Assembly (NCBI GenBank): GCA_946478765.1
Contig: CAMLDH010000195.1
Location: forward strand, 1 to 7,357
Reading direction: 5' to 3'
Origin: an uncultured Oxalobacteraceae bacterium
GTDB lineage: Bacteria; Pseudomonadota; Gammaproteobacteria; Burkholderiales; Burkholderiaceae
Length of the DNA stretch: 7,357 bases
In this document: positions 1 to 5,657 of the stretch, in pieces
Layout: each line of letters begins with the position of its first letter
Position numbering within the stretch: position 1 is the stretch's first letter
Made by a program: the position numbers and the translations under genes
The notes under the pieces: generated by a model
Databases searched by the model: none
Told to the model about the DNA's origin: nothing
Seen by the model: the letters and a program-made list of their open reading frames with translations, nothing else

Positions 1-1
1 C

Positions 2-88
2 GTCTTCGTCAAAGGCCTTGATAAGCACATCTACTTCAACCAAGCTGTTCTCGACCAGGGCTTTCTCCCCGAGTGGATACGTGTTTAA
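2..88 (+). CDS. C-terminal tail of an unrecognised gene cut by the left edge
   Basis: An open frame enters from the left edge and ends at a TAA at 86-88, giving 28 residues that finish FLPEWIRV. The composition is protein-like, with balanced charges and several aromatic residues, and no stop occurs before the end. It is too short to assign to a family. A second frame (18-203) overlaps it and also reads plausibly in its last part (about 84-203, ending in a Cys-rich segment with TWEFVMNCSNKTISIKQ). If that part is real, the gene may carry a frameshift near position 85 that split one reading into two. I cannot tell which version is correct. Confidence 0.35.
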   Translation, partial: VFVKGLDKHIYFNQAVLDQGFLPEWIRV

Positions 89-424
89 TCGGGTGCGCCT
101 TGACCAGGATACCTGGGAGTTTGTTATGAATTGCAGCAACAAAACAATTTCCATCAAGCAGTGCTGCACAGAAATGGGTGCGGTTGGGCAAGCGGTGATT
201 TAGCCCCCCATAAATAACTGTACTAATGAATGTGAGAAGATTCCCAAATTAGACGTTATTTCAGGGATCATGCCCATCAAACGCCACGGACTAGACAAGC
301 CATTGCCAAACTAAAGGTAAATTAGTTTTTTTACTCAGAACAAGTGCTGGCCCAACCTGCAAAGACGCAACAATTTCAGAACCAAGTAGAGACTGGGGAG
401 CACTGCCCTCACCAAGATGCGTCC
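89..424. other. A+T-rich stretch with no convincing gene
   Basis: About 335 bases separate the left-edge gene tail from the small membrane protein gene. The only sizeable frame is the continuation of 18-203 noted for the left-edge tail. From 204 to about 340 I see only short frames, a T-run at 325-332 and no strong promoter. A TTGCCA at 303-308 resembles a -35 box, but no -10 box lies at a suitable distance. No RNA gene or clear hairpin is visible. Confidence 0.4.
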
Positions 425-787
425 ATGACACTAGATAGAGATATGAACGAGGTTAAAAAATATTGGCGCGATAAAATTACCAGTTTACTTCAATGGGGAT
501 CAGCACTATGTGTTTTACTTTCCGGTTGGGCAATACAAAGTCAGGAGAAGTTCAAACTTATGGGCTCTTGGCCTGCGCAAAAAAATGAAATTCTTGCGGC
601 TATCGGGTTGCTTGCGGTCAGTATTCTCTTAGCGCCACTTTTACCGCTTGCGGTATGGTATATCTACAAACATTTTCTCAGCACTGACATCGATGAAACA
701 GTGTTGCCATATCGCTTTGCAATGACATTCGCCATTGTGCTTCCACTACTCGCACTGATAATTGCCGTGCTTATATGTATTTTTTGA
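425..787 (+). CDS. Small orphan integral membrane protein, function unknown
   Basis: The 120-residue product has a charged N-terminus (MTLDRDMNEVKKYWRDK) and three hydrophobic segments: about residues 20-38, 55-82 and 98-120. The last helix runs to the C-terminus, which ends inside the membrane (LIIAVLICIF). Between helices 2 and 3 is a short acidic loop (STDIDE). The start is uncertain. The frame is open from a GTG at 344, but those extra 27 residues look unlike protein and lack a ribosome binding site. ATG 443 has a GAG a few bases upstream and would give 114 residues. I recognise no family. Codon use is A+T-rich compared with the genes after 1900, and no neighbour suggests a partner, so it is probably acquired DNA. 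A small membrane protein of a mobile element is possible but unproven. Confidence 0.6.
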   Translation: MTLDRDMNEVKKYWRDKITSLLQWGSALCVLLSGWAIQSQEKFKLMGSWPAQKNEILAAIGLLAVSILLAPLLPLAVWYIYKHFLSTDIDETVLPYRFAMTFAIVLPLLALIIAVLICIF

Positions 788-1026
788 ATGCTCGCCTCTG
801 TCGAATCCTATACAAACACATTGAGAGTCAAGAGCTCTGGTCTTGCGCGAACGTATTTGCCACACTCTTGAGGCACGACCCACCAAGAAGTAAATGTCCC
901 GCAGCGAGATTTTTTCTCACGCTGATTCTCCTTGATTCGCCAAGCCAGACGCGTATTCTGACTTGCTTTTAAAAGCTGAACAGGACGTATTCTGCACCAC
1001 ACATTTATTGGGGTTCGACATCAGCG
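788..1026. other. Stretch without a convincing gene
   Basis: Between the membrane protein stop and the remnant that follows, I see only short open frames on both strands. The longest is a minus-strand frame at 808-1002 with an unusual, strongly basic composition. It has no ribosome binding site and no recognisable domain. No hairpin with a T-run follows the stop at 787, so I cannot point to a terminator. Confidence 0.4.
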
Positions 1027-1242
1027 GTGTTGCCGACGATGCTACAGAACGGTCCGTTCCGCGTCTCAGAAATAATTCCGTGCCCTTTTTTCTGGCTCAT
1101 TCAATGCATCGGGCTACGCGATCTGGCCGACCAGTTCGATGCCAAGCCAGCGGAAATCAGGGCGTTGTTTGACAACCAGCTCGACCCGACACGCGCCACC
1201 GATTTGCGGGATCGGATGCTGGCGGCGGGGTTGCCGATTTGA
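1027..1242 (+). pseudogene. Probable C-terminal remnant of an unrecognised gene
   Basis: From about 1111 to the TGA at 1240-1242 the frame reads as a well-formed, helical, charged protein end (LRDLADQFDAKPAEIRALF, then a DPTRATDLRDRM segment ending AAGLPI). Codon use is GC-rich and typical of the host. Before about 1100 the same frame is rich in Cys, Pro and Phe and looks non-coding, and an in-frame TGA lies at 976-978. The GTG at 1027 is therefore only the formal start; the likely reading is a gene that has lost its 5' part. The helical segment with KPAEIRALF could belong to a DNA-binding protein, but I do not recognise the family. It stops 11 bp before the repeat array, so it may belong to the same element as the repeats. 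Confidence 0.35.
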
Positions 1243-1253
1243 ATCAAGATAGA

Positions 1254-1408
1254 CGCAGATAATGTGAGCTGACGGCGATGGTTTGCAAGCCGGCGCCGCT
1301 GGTTGCAAGCATGGTCGCAGATAATGTGAGCCGGAGGAGCCGTCAGTCGCAACTATTCTGAGCTGGAAAATGCGCTGATTGCGAGCCGGACCGGTTTCGA
1401 TTGCAAGC
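1254..1408. repeat. Ordered array of two short repeated motifs, possible mobile-element end
   Basis: Motif A, CGCAGATAATGTGAGC, is exact at 1254-1269 and 1316-1331, with a 12/16 match at 1348-1363. Motif B, TTGCAAGC, is exact at 1283-1290, 1303-1310 and 1401-1408, with one mismatch (TTGCGAGC) at 1379-1386. The order A, B, B with about 30 and 20 bases between motif starts occurs twice (1254/1283/1303 and 1348/1379/1401), and an extra A sits between. All copies point the same way. The arrangement suggests multiple binding sites for a transposase or recombinase at an element end. The array lies between two convergent gene tails and next to an IS630 remnant. That role is inference; the repeats themselves are directly visible. 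Confidence 0.6.
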
Positions 1409-1410
1409 TT

Positions 1411-1509
1411 TTACAGGTAGGCGTCGCAGATGACGTTGGCGCCGATGGTCTGCGGCAGCGTCGTCGCCAGGATCAGTTCGGCATCGCCGTTGCGCGTGCG
1501 TTTGGTTTG
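1411..1509 (-). pseudogene. Possible C-terminal tail of a second broken gene
   Basis: On the minus strand, in a frame different from the IS630 remnant, a protein-like tail runs down to a TAA at 1413-1411 (residues include RTRNGDAELILATTLPQTIG, ending VICDAYL). It starts where similarity to IS630 transposases fades, around 1506, although the frame stays open somewhat further upstream into the IS630 reading. It could be the end of a gene joined to the transposase remnant by a deletion, or chance coding-like sequence. It terminates three bases from the last motif of the repeat array. I do not recognise the family. Confidence 0.25.
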
Positions 1510-1877
1510 AGTTCTGCTGTCGATCGGACGATCAAGCGCTTGAGCAAACGACGGCTCAGGATGCTGAACCAGATTTCAGCCTGATTGAGCCAGGATGCAT
1601 GGATCGGGGTATAGATAAACCGGATACGGTGGGATGGATCCGACAGAAATGCTTTGCGCGGCTCCATGTTTTCCAATATCCCGGTCTTGCCCTTCTTGCC
1701 CAGATCGTCGGCAATCCCGCAGCTTTGTGCGATCCACTTCACCAGTCCCGCCGACTTATGCGTATTGAGCTGGTCGACGACGAATGACCACTGATCTGAA
1801 GGATCGGTGTTCACCGTATTTTGCACATGCCGCACAAAATCCTTTTCAGTGCGGGTATCGCCAATATAAAAATTCCC
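1473..1877 (-). pseudogene. Truncated IS630-family transposase (DDE C-terminal part)
   Basis: The minus-strand frame opens after a TAG at 1880-1878 and reads the second half of an IS630-type DDE transposase: a TRTEKDF segment, then VVDQLNTH with the second catalytic Asp (codon 1775-1773), the GKKGK and FLSDPSHRIRF blocks typical of the family, and SWLNQAEIWFS with the catalytic Glu (codon 1577-1575). The N-terminal helix-turn-helix part and the first catalytic Asp are missing. After LLKR and AELK (about 1506) the usual C-terminal helix is replaced by an unrelated ending, so the 3' end is broken as well. A GTG at 1835 could serve as a start, but the product could not be an active transposase. 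The fragment begins 18 bp after the stop of the PhaC-like gene, on the same strand. I see no terminal inverted repeats. Confidence 0.85.
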
Positions 1878-1895
1878 CTATGCGCCCTCCTTCAT

Positions 1896-3047
1896 TCAAT
1901 GCCGTTGCAGTGCAGGCAATCGCCGGCAGCAACTGGATAACCAGTCGAATACGGCCGGCCAAAGCCGGGCGTGCGCATTACTCCCGACCAGTACGCCGAC
2001 ATGTTGAATAGCCACGCCGATATCCCCTTCGTACGGCAGCAATTTCCTGGGCGAGCCAGTTGTCGACCGGTGGAATGGAATGATGGATTCGGCCGGGATA
2101 ATGGTGCTGCGCGGGTCGTACACACTGAGCAGCGGAGCGCTTAAATCGCCGGGCCCGATCTGTCGGCCGCGGATCGTCAACCGCCCTTGCATCAAGCAAT
2201 CGCTGCGATACAGCAGTTCGATGGTTTCCGCGAATAATTTGCCCGGCATCGGGAATTCGTCGAGCGTCCAGCGTTCGACGCGTAGATGGGTCGTCAGTGC
2301 GCGCACATTCCCGGCGCACAAAAGCCAATCCATGTAACGCTGCCATTGAAATTCGCCGGGTGCGGCGATTGCGCAGACCAGATTGAGGAAGGAACCCGGA
2401 ACACGTCCAAAAATATCGGCAATGAATGCCGCATCGGGTGTGGCGGCAATCAATGGTGTAAAACGCCCTGCCGCTTCGGCGAAATGCAACGGCGCCTCCA
2501 GCAGCACCAGGCTGCGCACCCGTTGCGGATGCAGGCATGAGAATATGGCCGCCAACGTGCCGCCCAACGAATGGCCGGCCAGAGTAACCTGTTGTTGTCC
2601 GGCGTCCGCTTCGATCGCATCAACACAATCCGACAGCAGGCGGTCGGCATAGTCGCTCAATCCGAAGCACTGCCCGCCTTTTTCCAAAGGAATCCATTCC
2701 GCCAGGTAGACGCGCATGCCGCGCTGCAGGCAGCCGCGTACCACGCTGATGTGCGGCGCGAGATCCCAGATATAGCAGCGTTTGATCGGCGCCGGAACAA
2801 GCAGCATCGCCGGGCCATCCTGTGAGGGGTCGCCATAGGCGCGCAGTGTCAAGCCGGCTTGCTTGTGCAAGATGCGAAACGGTGTTTCCAGCGGCCCCAG
2901 GGCGGCGGCATCAAGGAGTGCGCCTTGCGCACACCGGAGGTAATCCATTTGCTCAAGAGCCAAGGCAGCCGGGAAAGCATTGTTTTCAAATGAATCGAAT
3001 CGGGCCGAACCGACCGGCTGCGCAGCAATATTTCTTTGCATTGCCAC
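1896..3047 (-). CDS. PhaC-like alpha/beta hydrolase with a Ser nucleophile
   Basis: This 383-residue protein follows the short class III poly(3-hydroxyalkanoate) synthase (PhaC) pattern: RVYLAEW (residues 112-118, matching the DVYLIDW block), a DYADRLL helix, a nucleophile elbow LAGHSLGG with Ser160, VERWTLDEFPMPG (about 257-269), the LMQGRL and RGRQI blocks, YDPRSTIIP with Asp311, and QHVGVLVG with His349. The Ser-Asp-His spacing (151 and 38) resembles PhaC. True PHA synthases have Cys in the elbow (GxCxG); Ser here suggests an esterase, thioesterase or depolymerase-like role, though this is inference. No signal peptide is seen, so it is probably cytoplasmic. The start is GTG 3047 or ATG 3041; an in-frame TAA lies about 50 bp upstream. 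No phaE, phaA, phaB or phasin gene is nearby. The KfrA-like gene lies 165 bp upstream on the same strand. Confidence 0.8.
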   Translation of the reverse strand: MAMQRNIAAQPVGSARFDSFENNAFPAALALEQMDYLRCAQGALLDAAALGPLETPFRILHKQAGLTLRAYGDPSQDGPAMLLVPAPIKRCYIWDLAPHISVVRGCLQRGMRVYLAEWIPLEKGGQCFGLSDYADRLLSDCVDAIEADAGQQQVTLAGHSLGGTLAAIFSCLHPQRVRSLVLLEAPLHFAEAAGRFTPLIAATPDAAFIADIFGRVPGSFLNLVCAIAAPGEFQWQRYMDWLLCAGNVRALTTHLRVERWTLDEFPMPGKLFAETIELLYRSDCLMQGRLTIRGRQIGPGDLSAPLLSVYDPRSTIIPAESIIPFHRSTTGSPRKLLPYEGDIGVAIQHVGVLVGSNAHARLWPAVFDWLSSCCRRLPALQRH

Positions 3048-3212
3048 TTGATTGGTATCCGCAACGTTGAAGGCCCAATGGCCGTGGGCATTAAAAAGTT
3101 ACCGGCAATCTGATTGACGCTGCCAACCTGCCGTGGCCGCATCGAATGAATCCTATGTATGCATTGTGAGTGGTTGGCTGCGCTAATGTTCAAGTTATTT
3201 CATGCACGTTTT

Positions 3213-4262
3213 CTAGCTCACTTTTGGTTTGCGCGGTATCCGTGCAGGCTTGACCGTTGCTCGTAATTCGGCAGCGATCCGCTGGCATTCTTCGGCTTGG
3301 CGCCGCCAGTTTTCGGCCTCGGCGCGAGATGCCGCTGCTTGCGCGACCGTATCGGCTAATTGCGCCTGGGTGGTCTTGAGTTCCTCGGCGGCCAGACTCC
3401 GCGCCGCGTTTACCGCCTGCAAATTGCCTTCCAACATGCCGGCCTGTTGCCGGCAGTCGCCAAGTTGTTCCTGCAATATCGCCATTTCCGCGCGATGCCG
3501 TTCCGTGATTTGAGTGCCTGCCAGCCGGACGGCATCCAATTCTTTCTGCAGCTTGGCGGCGACGCTTCGCTCCCGGTCGATTTCCAGCAGCGCCCGTGTT
3601 TCCGCCCCGCGGAAACGTTCATCGGCGAGTTGCGCTGCGGCACGCAGCTTGTCCAGTTCGGCCGTAAAATCCCGGCGAGCACTTTCCAGGCGCTGTTGGT
3701 GGGCGGCGTTTTCTTCTTTCGCCTGTTTCAATTGGGATTCGAGTGCGGCATGGGTGGCGCCGGCGGCGGCTAGTCGCTGATCAAGCGTGCTGATTCGTTC
3801 ATTCGCCTCGACCAGGGATTGCCGCGTCATTTCCAATGCATTACGTGCGCTATCTCGCTCTGTTTCTGCGGCAGTTGACGCCGCTTTCGCCTCGTTTACC
3901 GCAGCCTGCGCCTCGCTTTGATAGGATGCCAGGCTTTCATGCGCCTGTGCCTGCGCGGTCGACCACAGTGCCGCCGTCAACTCGCCTGCGGCGGTTTTCA
4001 GGACCTCGGGCAGATCCGGATGCTCGATCCGGACCCGGCTTTTTTCCCGCAAGTCTTCCCAGAATTTGTTAAGTGCTTCGGCCGGCGCCGTCATGCTGCC
4101 CTTGCGCACGAGTTGGTAGAGTTTGTTGGCCGTCGGCGTCATGCCGTACCGGAAAAAGAGCAAAATGCAAACTTCACGGTACAGATCCTGCGTGTGCGGA
4201 AACTGGTCGCGCAAGCGTTCAATCGCGGCAAGAAGTTGCTTTTCGTCGGCAGGACTGTCCAT
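3213..4262 (-). CDS. KfrA-like coiled-coil DNA-binding protein
   Basis: The 349-residue product has an N-terminal domain (about residues 1-100) matching the plasmid replication region DNA-binding domain of the KfrA family. Its features include a YGMTPTANKLYQLVRKGSM helix-turn-helix-like segment and NKFWEDLREKSRVRIEHPDLP. From about 105 to 335 it is an almost continuous Ala/Glu/Gln/Arg-rich coiled coil, and it ends in a basic tail (KPARIPRKPKVS). KfrA proteins bind operators at their own promoters and can form filaments through the coiled coil; the role here is inferred from the family. ATG 4262 is preceded by GGAA at a suitable distance. The gene is divergent from the integrase across a 142-bp region with inverted repeats, which suggests autoregulation and joint control of both genes. 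No plasmid replication or partition gene is nearby, so this looks like a chromosomal or integrated-element version. Confidence 0.85.
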   Translation of the reverse strand: MDSPADEKQLLAAIERLRDQFPHTQDLYREVCILLFFRYGMTPTANKLYQLVRKGSMTAPAEALNKFWEDLREKSRVRIEHPDLPEVLKTAAGELTAALWSTAQAQAHESLASYQSEAQAAVNEAKAASTAAETERDSARNALEMTRQSLVEANERISTLDQRLAAAGATHAALESQLKQAKEENAAHQQRLESARRDFTAELDKLRAAAQLADERFRGAETRALLEIDRERSVAAKLQKELDAVRLAGTQITERHRAEMAILQEQLGDCRQQAGMLEGNLQAVNAARSLAAEELKTTQAQLADTVAQAAASRAEAENWRRQAEECQRIAAELRATVKPARIPRKPKVS

Positions 4263-4291
4263 GATGCATTTCCAATGAAGTGAATTTAAAA

Positions 4292-4308
4292 ATAATACTA
4301 CGTATTAT
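4292..4308. promoter_or_regulatory. Perfect inverted repeat, candidate operator of the KfrA-like gene
   Basis: ATAATAC and GTATTAT form 7-bp arms around a 3-bp spacer (TAC). The site lies 30 bp upstream of the KfrA-like start codon and overlaps the minus-strand TATAAT box at 4309-4304. Its position over a candidate promoter, next to a gene for a DNA-binding protein of an autoregulating family, suggests a repressor site. Binding is inferred. Confidence 0.6.
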
Positions 4309-4309
4309 A
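4304..4309 (-). promoter_or_regulatory. Candidate -10 box of the KfrA-like gene
   Basis: On the minus strand the sequence is a consensus TATAAT about 41 bp before the ATG at 4262. No good -35 box lies 16-18 bp upstream; that position is A-rich (GAAAAA). The promoter may therefore be weak. It overlaps the inverted repeat at 4292-4308, so a bound protein would block it. Confidence 0.45.
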
Positions 4310-4340
4310 TTTAATTTACAATTTTCTTTTTCGTAAATAT

Positions 4341-4360
4341 GACATTATTCGTATAATGTC
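4341..4360. promoter_or_regulatory. Perfect inverted repeat, candidate operator of the integrase gene
   Basis: GACATTAT and ATAATGTC form 8-bp arms around TCGT. The plus-strand TATAAT at 4352-4357 spans the end of the spacer and the right arm. The arms share the ATTAT/ATAAT core with the repeat at 4292-4308 and with the direct half-sites at 4363-4380, as expected for sites of one protein. Binding is inferred. Confidence 0.6.
4352..4357 (+). promoter_or_regulatory. Candidate -10 box of the integrase gene
   Basis: This is a consensus TATAAT 47 bp before the integrase ATG. The -35 position (4329-4334, TTTCGT) is a poor match. A second possibility is ATGACA at 4339-4344 with TATTAT at 4364-4369, but the 19-bp spacer is long. 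The box lies inside the inverted repeat 4341-4360. Confidence 0.45.
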
Positions 4361-4362
4361 GA

Positions 4363-4380
4363 GTATTATGAAGTATTGAT
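4363..4380. promoter_or_regulatory. Direct half-sites GTATTAT and GTATTGAT, 10 bp apart
   Basis: GTATTAT (4363-4369) repeats the arm of the inverted repeat at 4292-4308 exactly, and GTATTGAT (4373-4380) follows 10 bp later, one helical turn. They lie between the candidate integrase -10 box and its start codon, where extra copies of a repressor could bind. The role is inferred from position and similarity. Confidence 0.4.
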
Positions 4381-4404
4381 CAAATAAAATACGCCGAGCT
4401 CGCG

Positions 4405-5601
4405 ATGTCATCCGAAGATTCGAATTCTGCTTCCGTGCTCGTCATCGAGCCGATAGAAAGCGTCCGGCTTGCGCCGGACCTTGATGGCCGCAACGGCGCC
4501 AACCGCGCATCCGGCAACCGCCCCCAAGTGGCCGCCAATACCGATGTCGACGCGATTAAGGCGTGGCTCGCGCGCTTCATCGATACCGAGACCACGTTCG
4601 ACAACTATCGCAAGGAAGCGGAGCGTCTGCTGCTGTGGTCAACCGTCACCATGCAAAAACCGATATCGTCGCTGACGCACGAAGACCTGCTGGTGTATCA
4701 GCGCTTCCTTGCCGATCCCCAGCCGACATCGCGCTGGGTGATGCCGCGCGGGCGCAAGGTCGCGCGCTCCCATCCCGATTGGCGACCGTTTGCGGGTCCG
4801 TTGGCGCCATCCAGCCAGCGGCAGGCGATCGTCATTCTCAACGCCCTGTTCTCCTGGTTGGTGAATGCCGGTTACCTGGCCGGCAATCCATTATCGCTGT
4901 CGCGCCAGCGCGCTCGCAGGGCGAAGCCGCGCATCACCCGCTACCTCGAAGAGGAATTGTGGCTGGAAGTAAAGCTCACGATCGGCCAAATGCCGAAGGA
5001 AACCGATCGGGAGCATGAACATTACTTCCGAATGCGGTGGCTATTTTCTCTGCTGTACCTATGCGGATTGCGCATCTCCGAAGTGGTTGGCAACTCGATG
5101 GGTGGTTTCTTTTGTCGGCGCGACAAGGATGGCGAAGAGCGCTGGTGGCTTGAAATCCTGGGCAAAGGCGATAAGCTACGGATCGTGCCGGCAACCAATG
5201 AATTAATGGTCGAGCTGGCGCGCTATCGCCGGGAAAAAGGCCTTTCTGCTTTTCCGTTACCGGGCGAAGACGTTCCGCTGCTGTTGCCGATCGGCGCTCG
5301 AAAAGACTCAATGACACGCGGCGCGCTGCATGCGATCGTGAAAAAGGTTTTCGAAAACACTGCCATCCGGCTCCGGCAACGCGGTGAGCAATACAATGCA
5401 ATTGCAGATCGTGTCGAACAGGCGTCGGCGCACTGGCTGCGGCATACGGCCGGTTCGCACATGGCCAACAGCGATGTCGATTTGCGCCATGTGCGCGACA
5501 ATCTGGGGCATGAATCGATCAGCACAACCAGCAACTACCTGCATTCCTCCGATGATGCGCGGCATCGGGAAACGGAAGCAAGGCACAAGATCAAATGGTG
5601 A
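4405..5601 (+). CDS. Tyrosine recombinase / site-specific integrase
   Basis: This is an intact 398-residue phage-integrase-family protein. After a low-complexity N-terminal extension (about 1-45) comes a SAM-like core-binding domain (about 48-165), then the catalytic domain with every expected residue: Arg223 in LCGLRISE, Lys254 in LGKGDKLRIVP, His343 and Arg346 in HWLRHTAG, His369 in NLGHES and nucleophile Tyr378 in SNYLH. It should cut and rejoin DNA through a 3'-phosphotyrosine link. Its target site is unknown. The extension and a roughly 20-residue insertion after the core-binding domain start (SRWVMPRGRKVARSHPDW) make it longer than XerC/XerD (about 300 residues). No strong ribosome binding site precedes ATG 4405. 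No tRNA gene, excisionase or duplicated attachment sequence is visible nearby. Divergence from the KfrA-like gene suggests a regulated two-gene module. Confidence 0.92.
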   Translation: MSSEDSNSASVLVIEPIESVRLAPDLDGRNGANRASGNRPQVAANTDVDAIKAWLARFIDTETTFDNYRKEAERLLLWSTVTMQKPISSLTHEDLLVYQRFLADPQPTSRWVMPRGRKVARSHPDWRPFAGPLAPSSQRQAIVILNALFSWLVNAGYLAGNPLSLSRQRARRAKPRITRYLEEELWLEVKLTIGQMPKETDREHEHYFRMRWLFSLLYLCGLRISEVVGNSMGGFFCRRDKDGEERWWLEILGKGDKLRIVPATNELMVELARYRREKGLSAFPLPGEDVPLLLPIGARKDSMTRGALHAIVKKVFENTAIRLRQRGEQYNAIADRVEQASAHWLRHTAGSHMANSDVDLRHVRDNLGHESISTTSNYLHSSDDARHRETEARHKIKW

Positions 5602-5657
5602 AACATACCCCTTCTTGCTTTGCTTTGGGCGTTGCCGCAATCGTCACTATTGCGATG

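Noticed and set aside
808..1002. Minus-strand frame of 64 codons
   Set aside because: It has a strongly basic, Trp-rich odd composition, no ribosome binding site and no family. It is treated as chance.
1978..2538. Minus-strand frame of 186 codons
   Set aside because: It lies within the PhaC-like gene in another frame. It is rich in Arg with no domain, while the overlapping frame has all the family motifs.
3072..3089. Palindromic GGCC / GGCC and GCCC / GGGC upstream of the PhaC-like gene
   Set aside because: Short GC-rich palindromes of this size are expected by chance here, and no promoter elements accompany them.
2849..3193. Minus-strand frame of 114 codons upstream of and overlapping the PhaC-like gene
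   Set aside because: It overlaps the PhaC-like N-terminus in another frame, has an irregular composition with many Arg, Ser and Ile, and has no recognisable domain.
3918..4283. Plus-strand frame of 121 codons opposite the KfrA-like gene
   Set aside because: It is the complement of a coiled-coil and DNA-binding gene with a far better protein signal. It would also run into the shared control region.
5636..5654. Hairpin CGCAAT / ATTGCG between the convergent integrase and DMT genes
   Set aside because: The 6-bp stem has a 7-base loop and no T-run on either strand, so it is not a credible intrinsic terminator.
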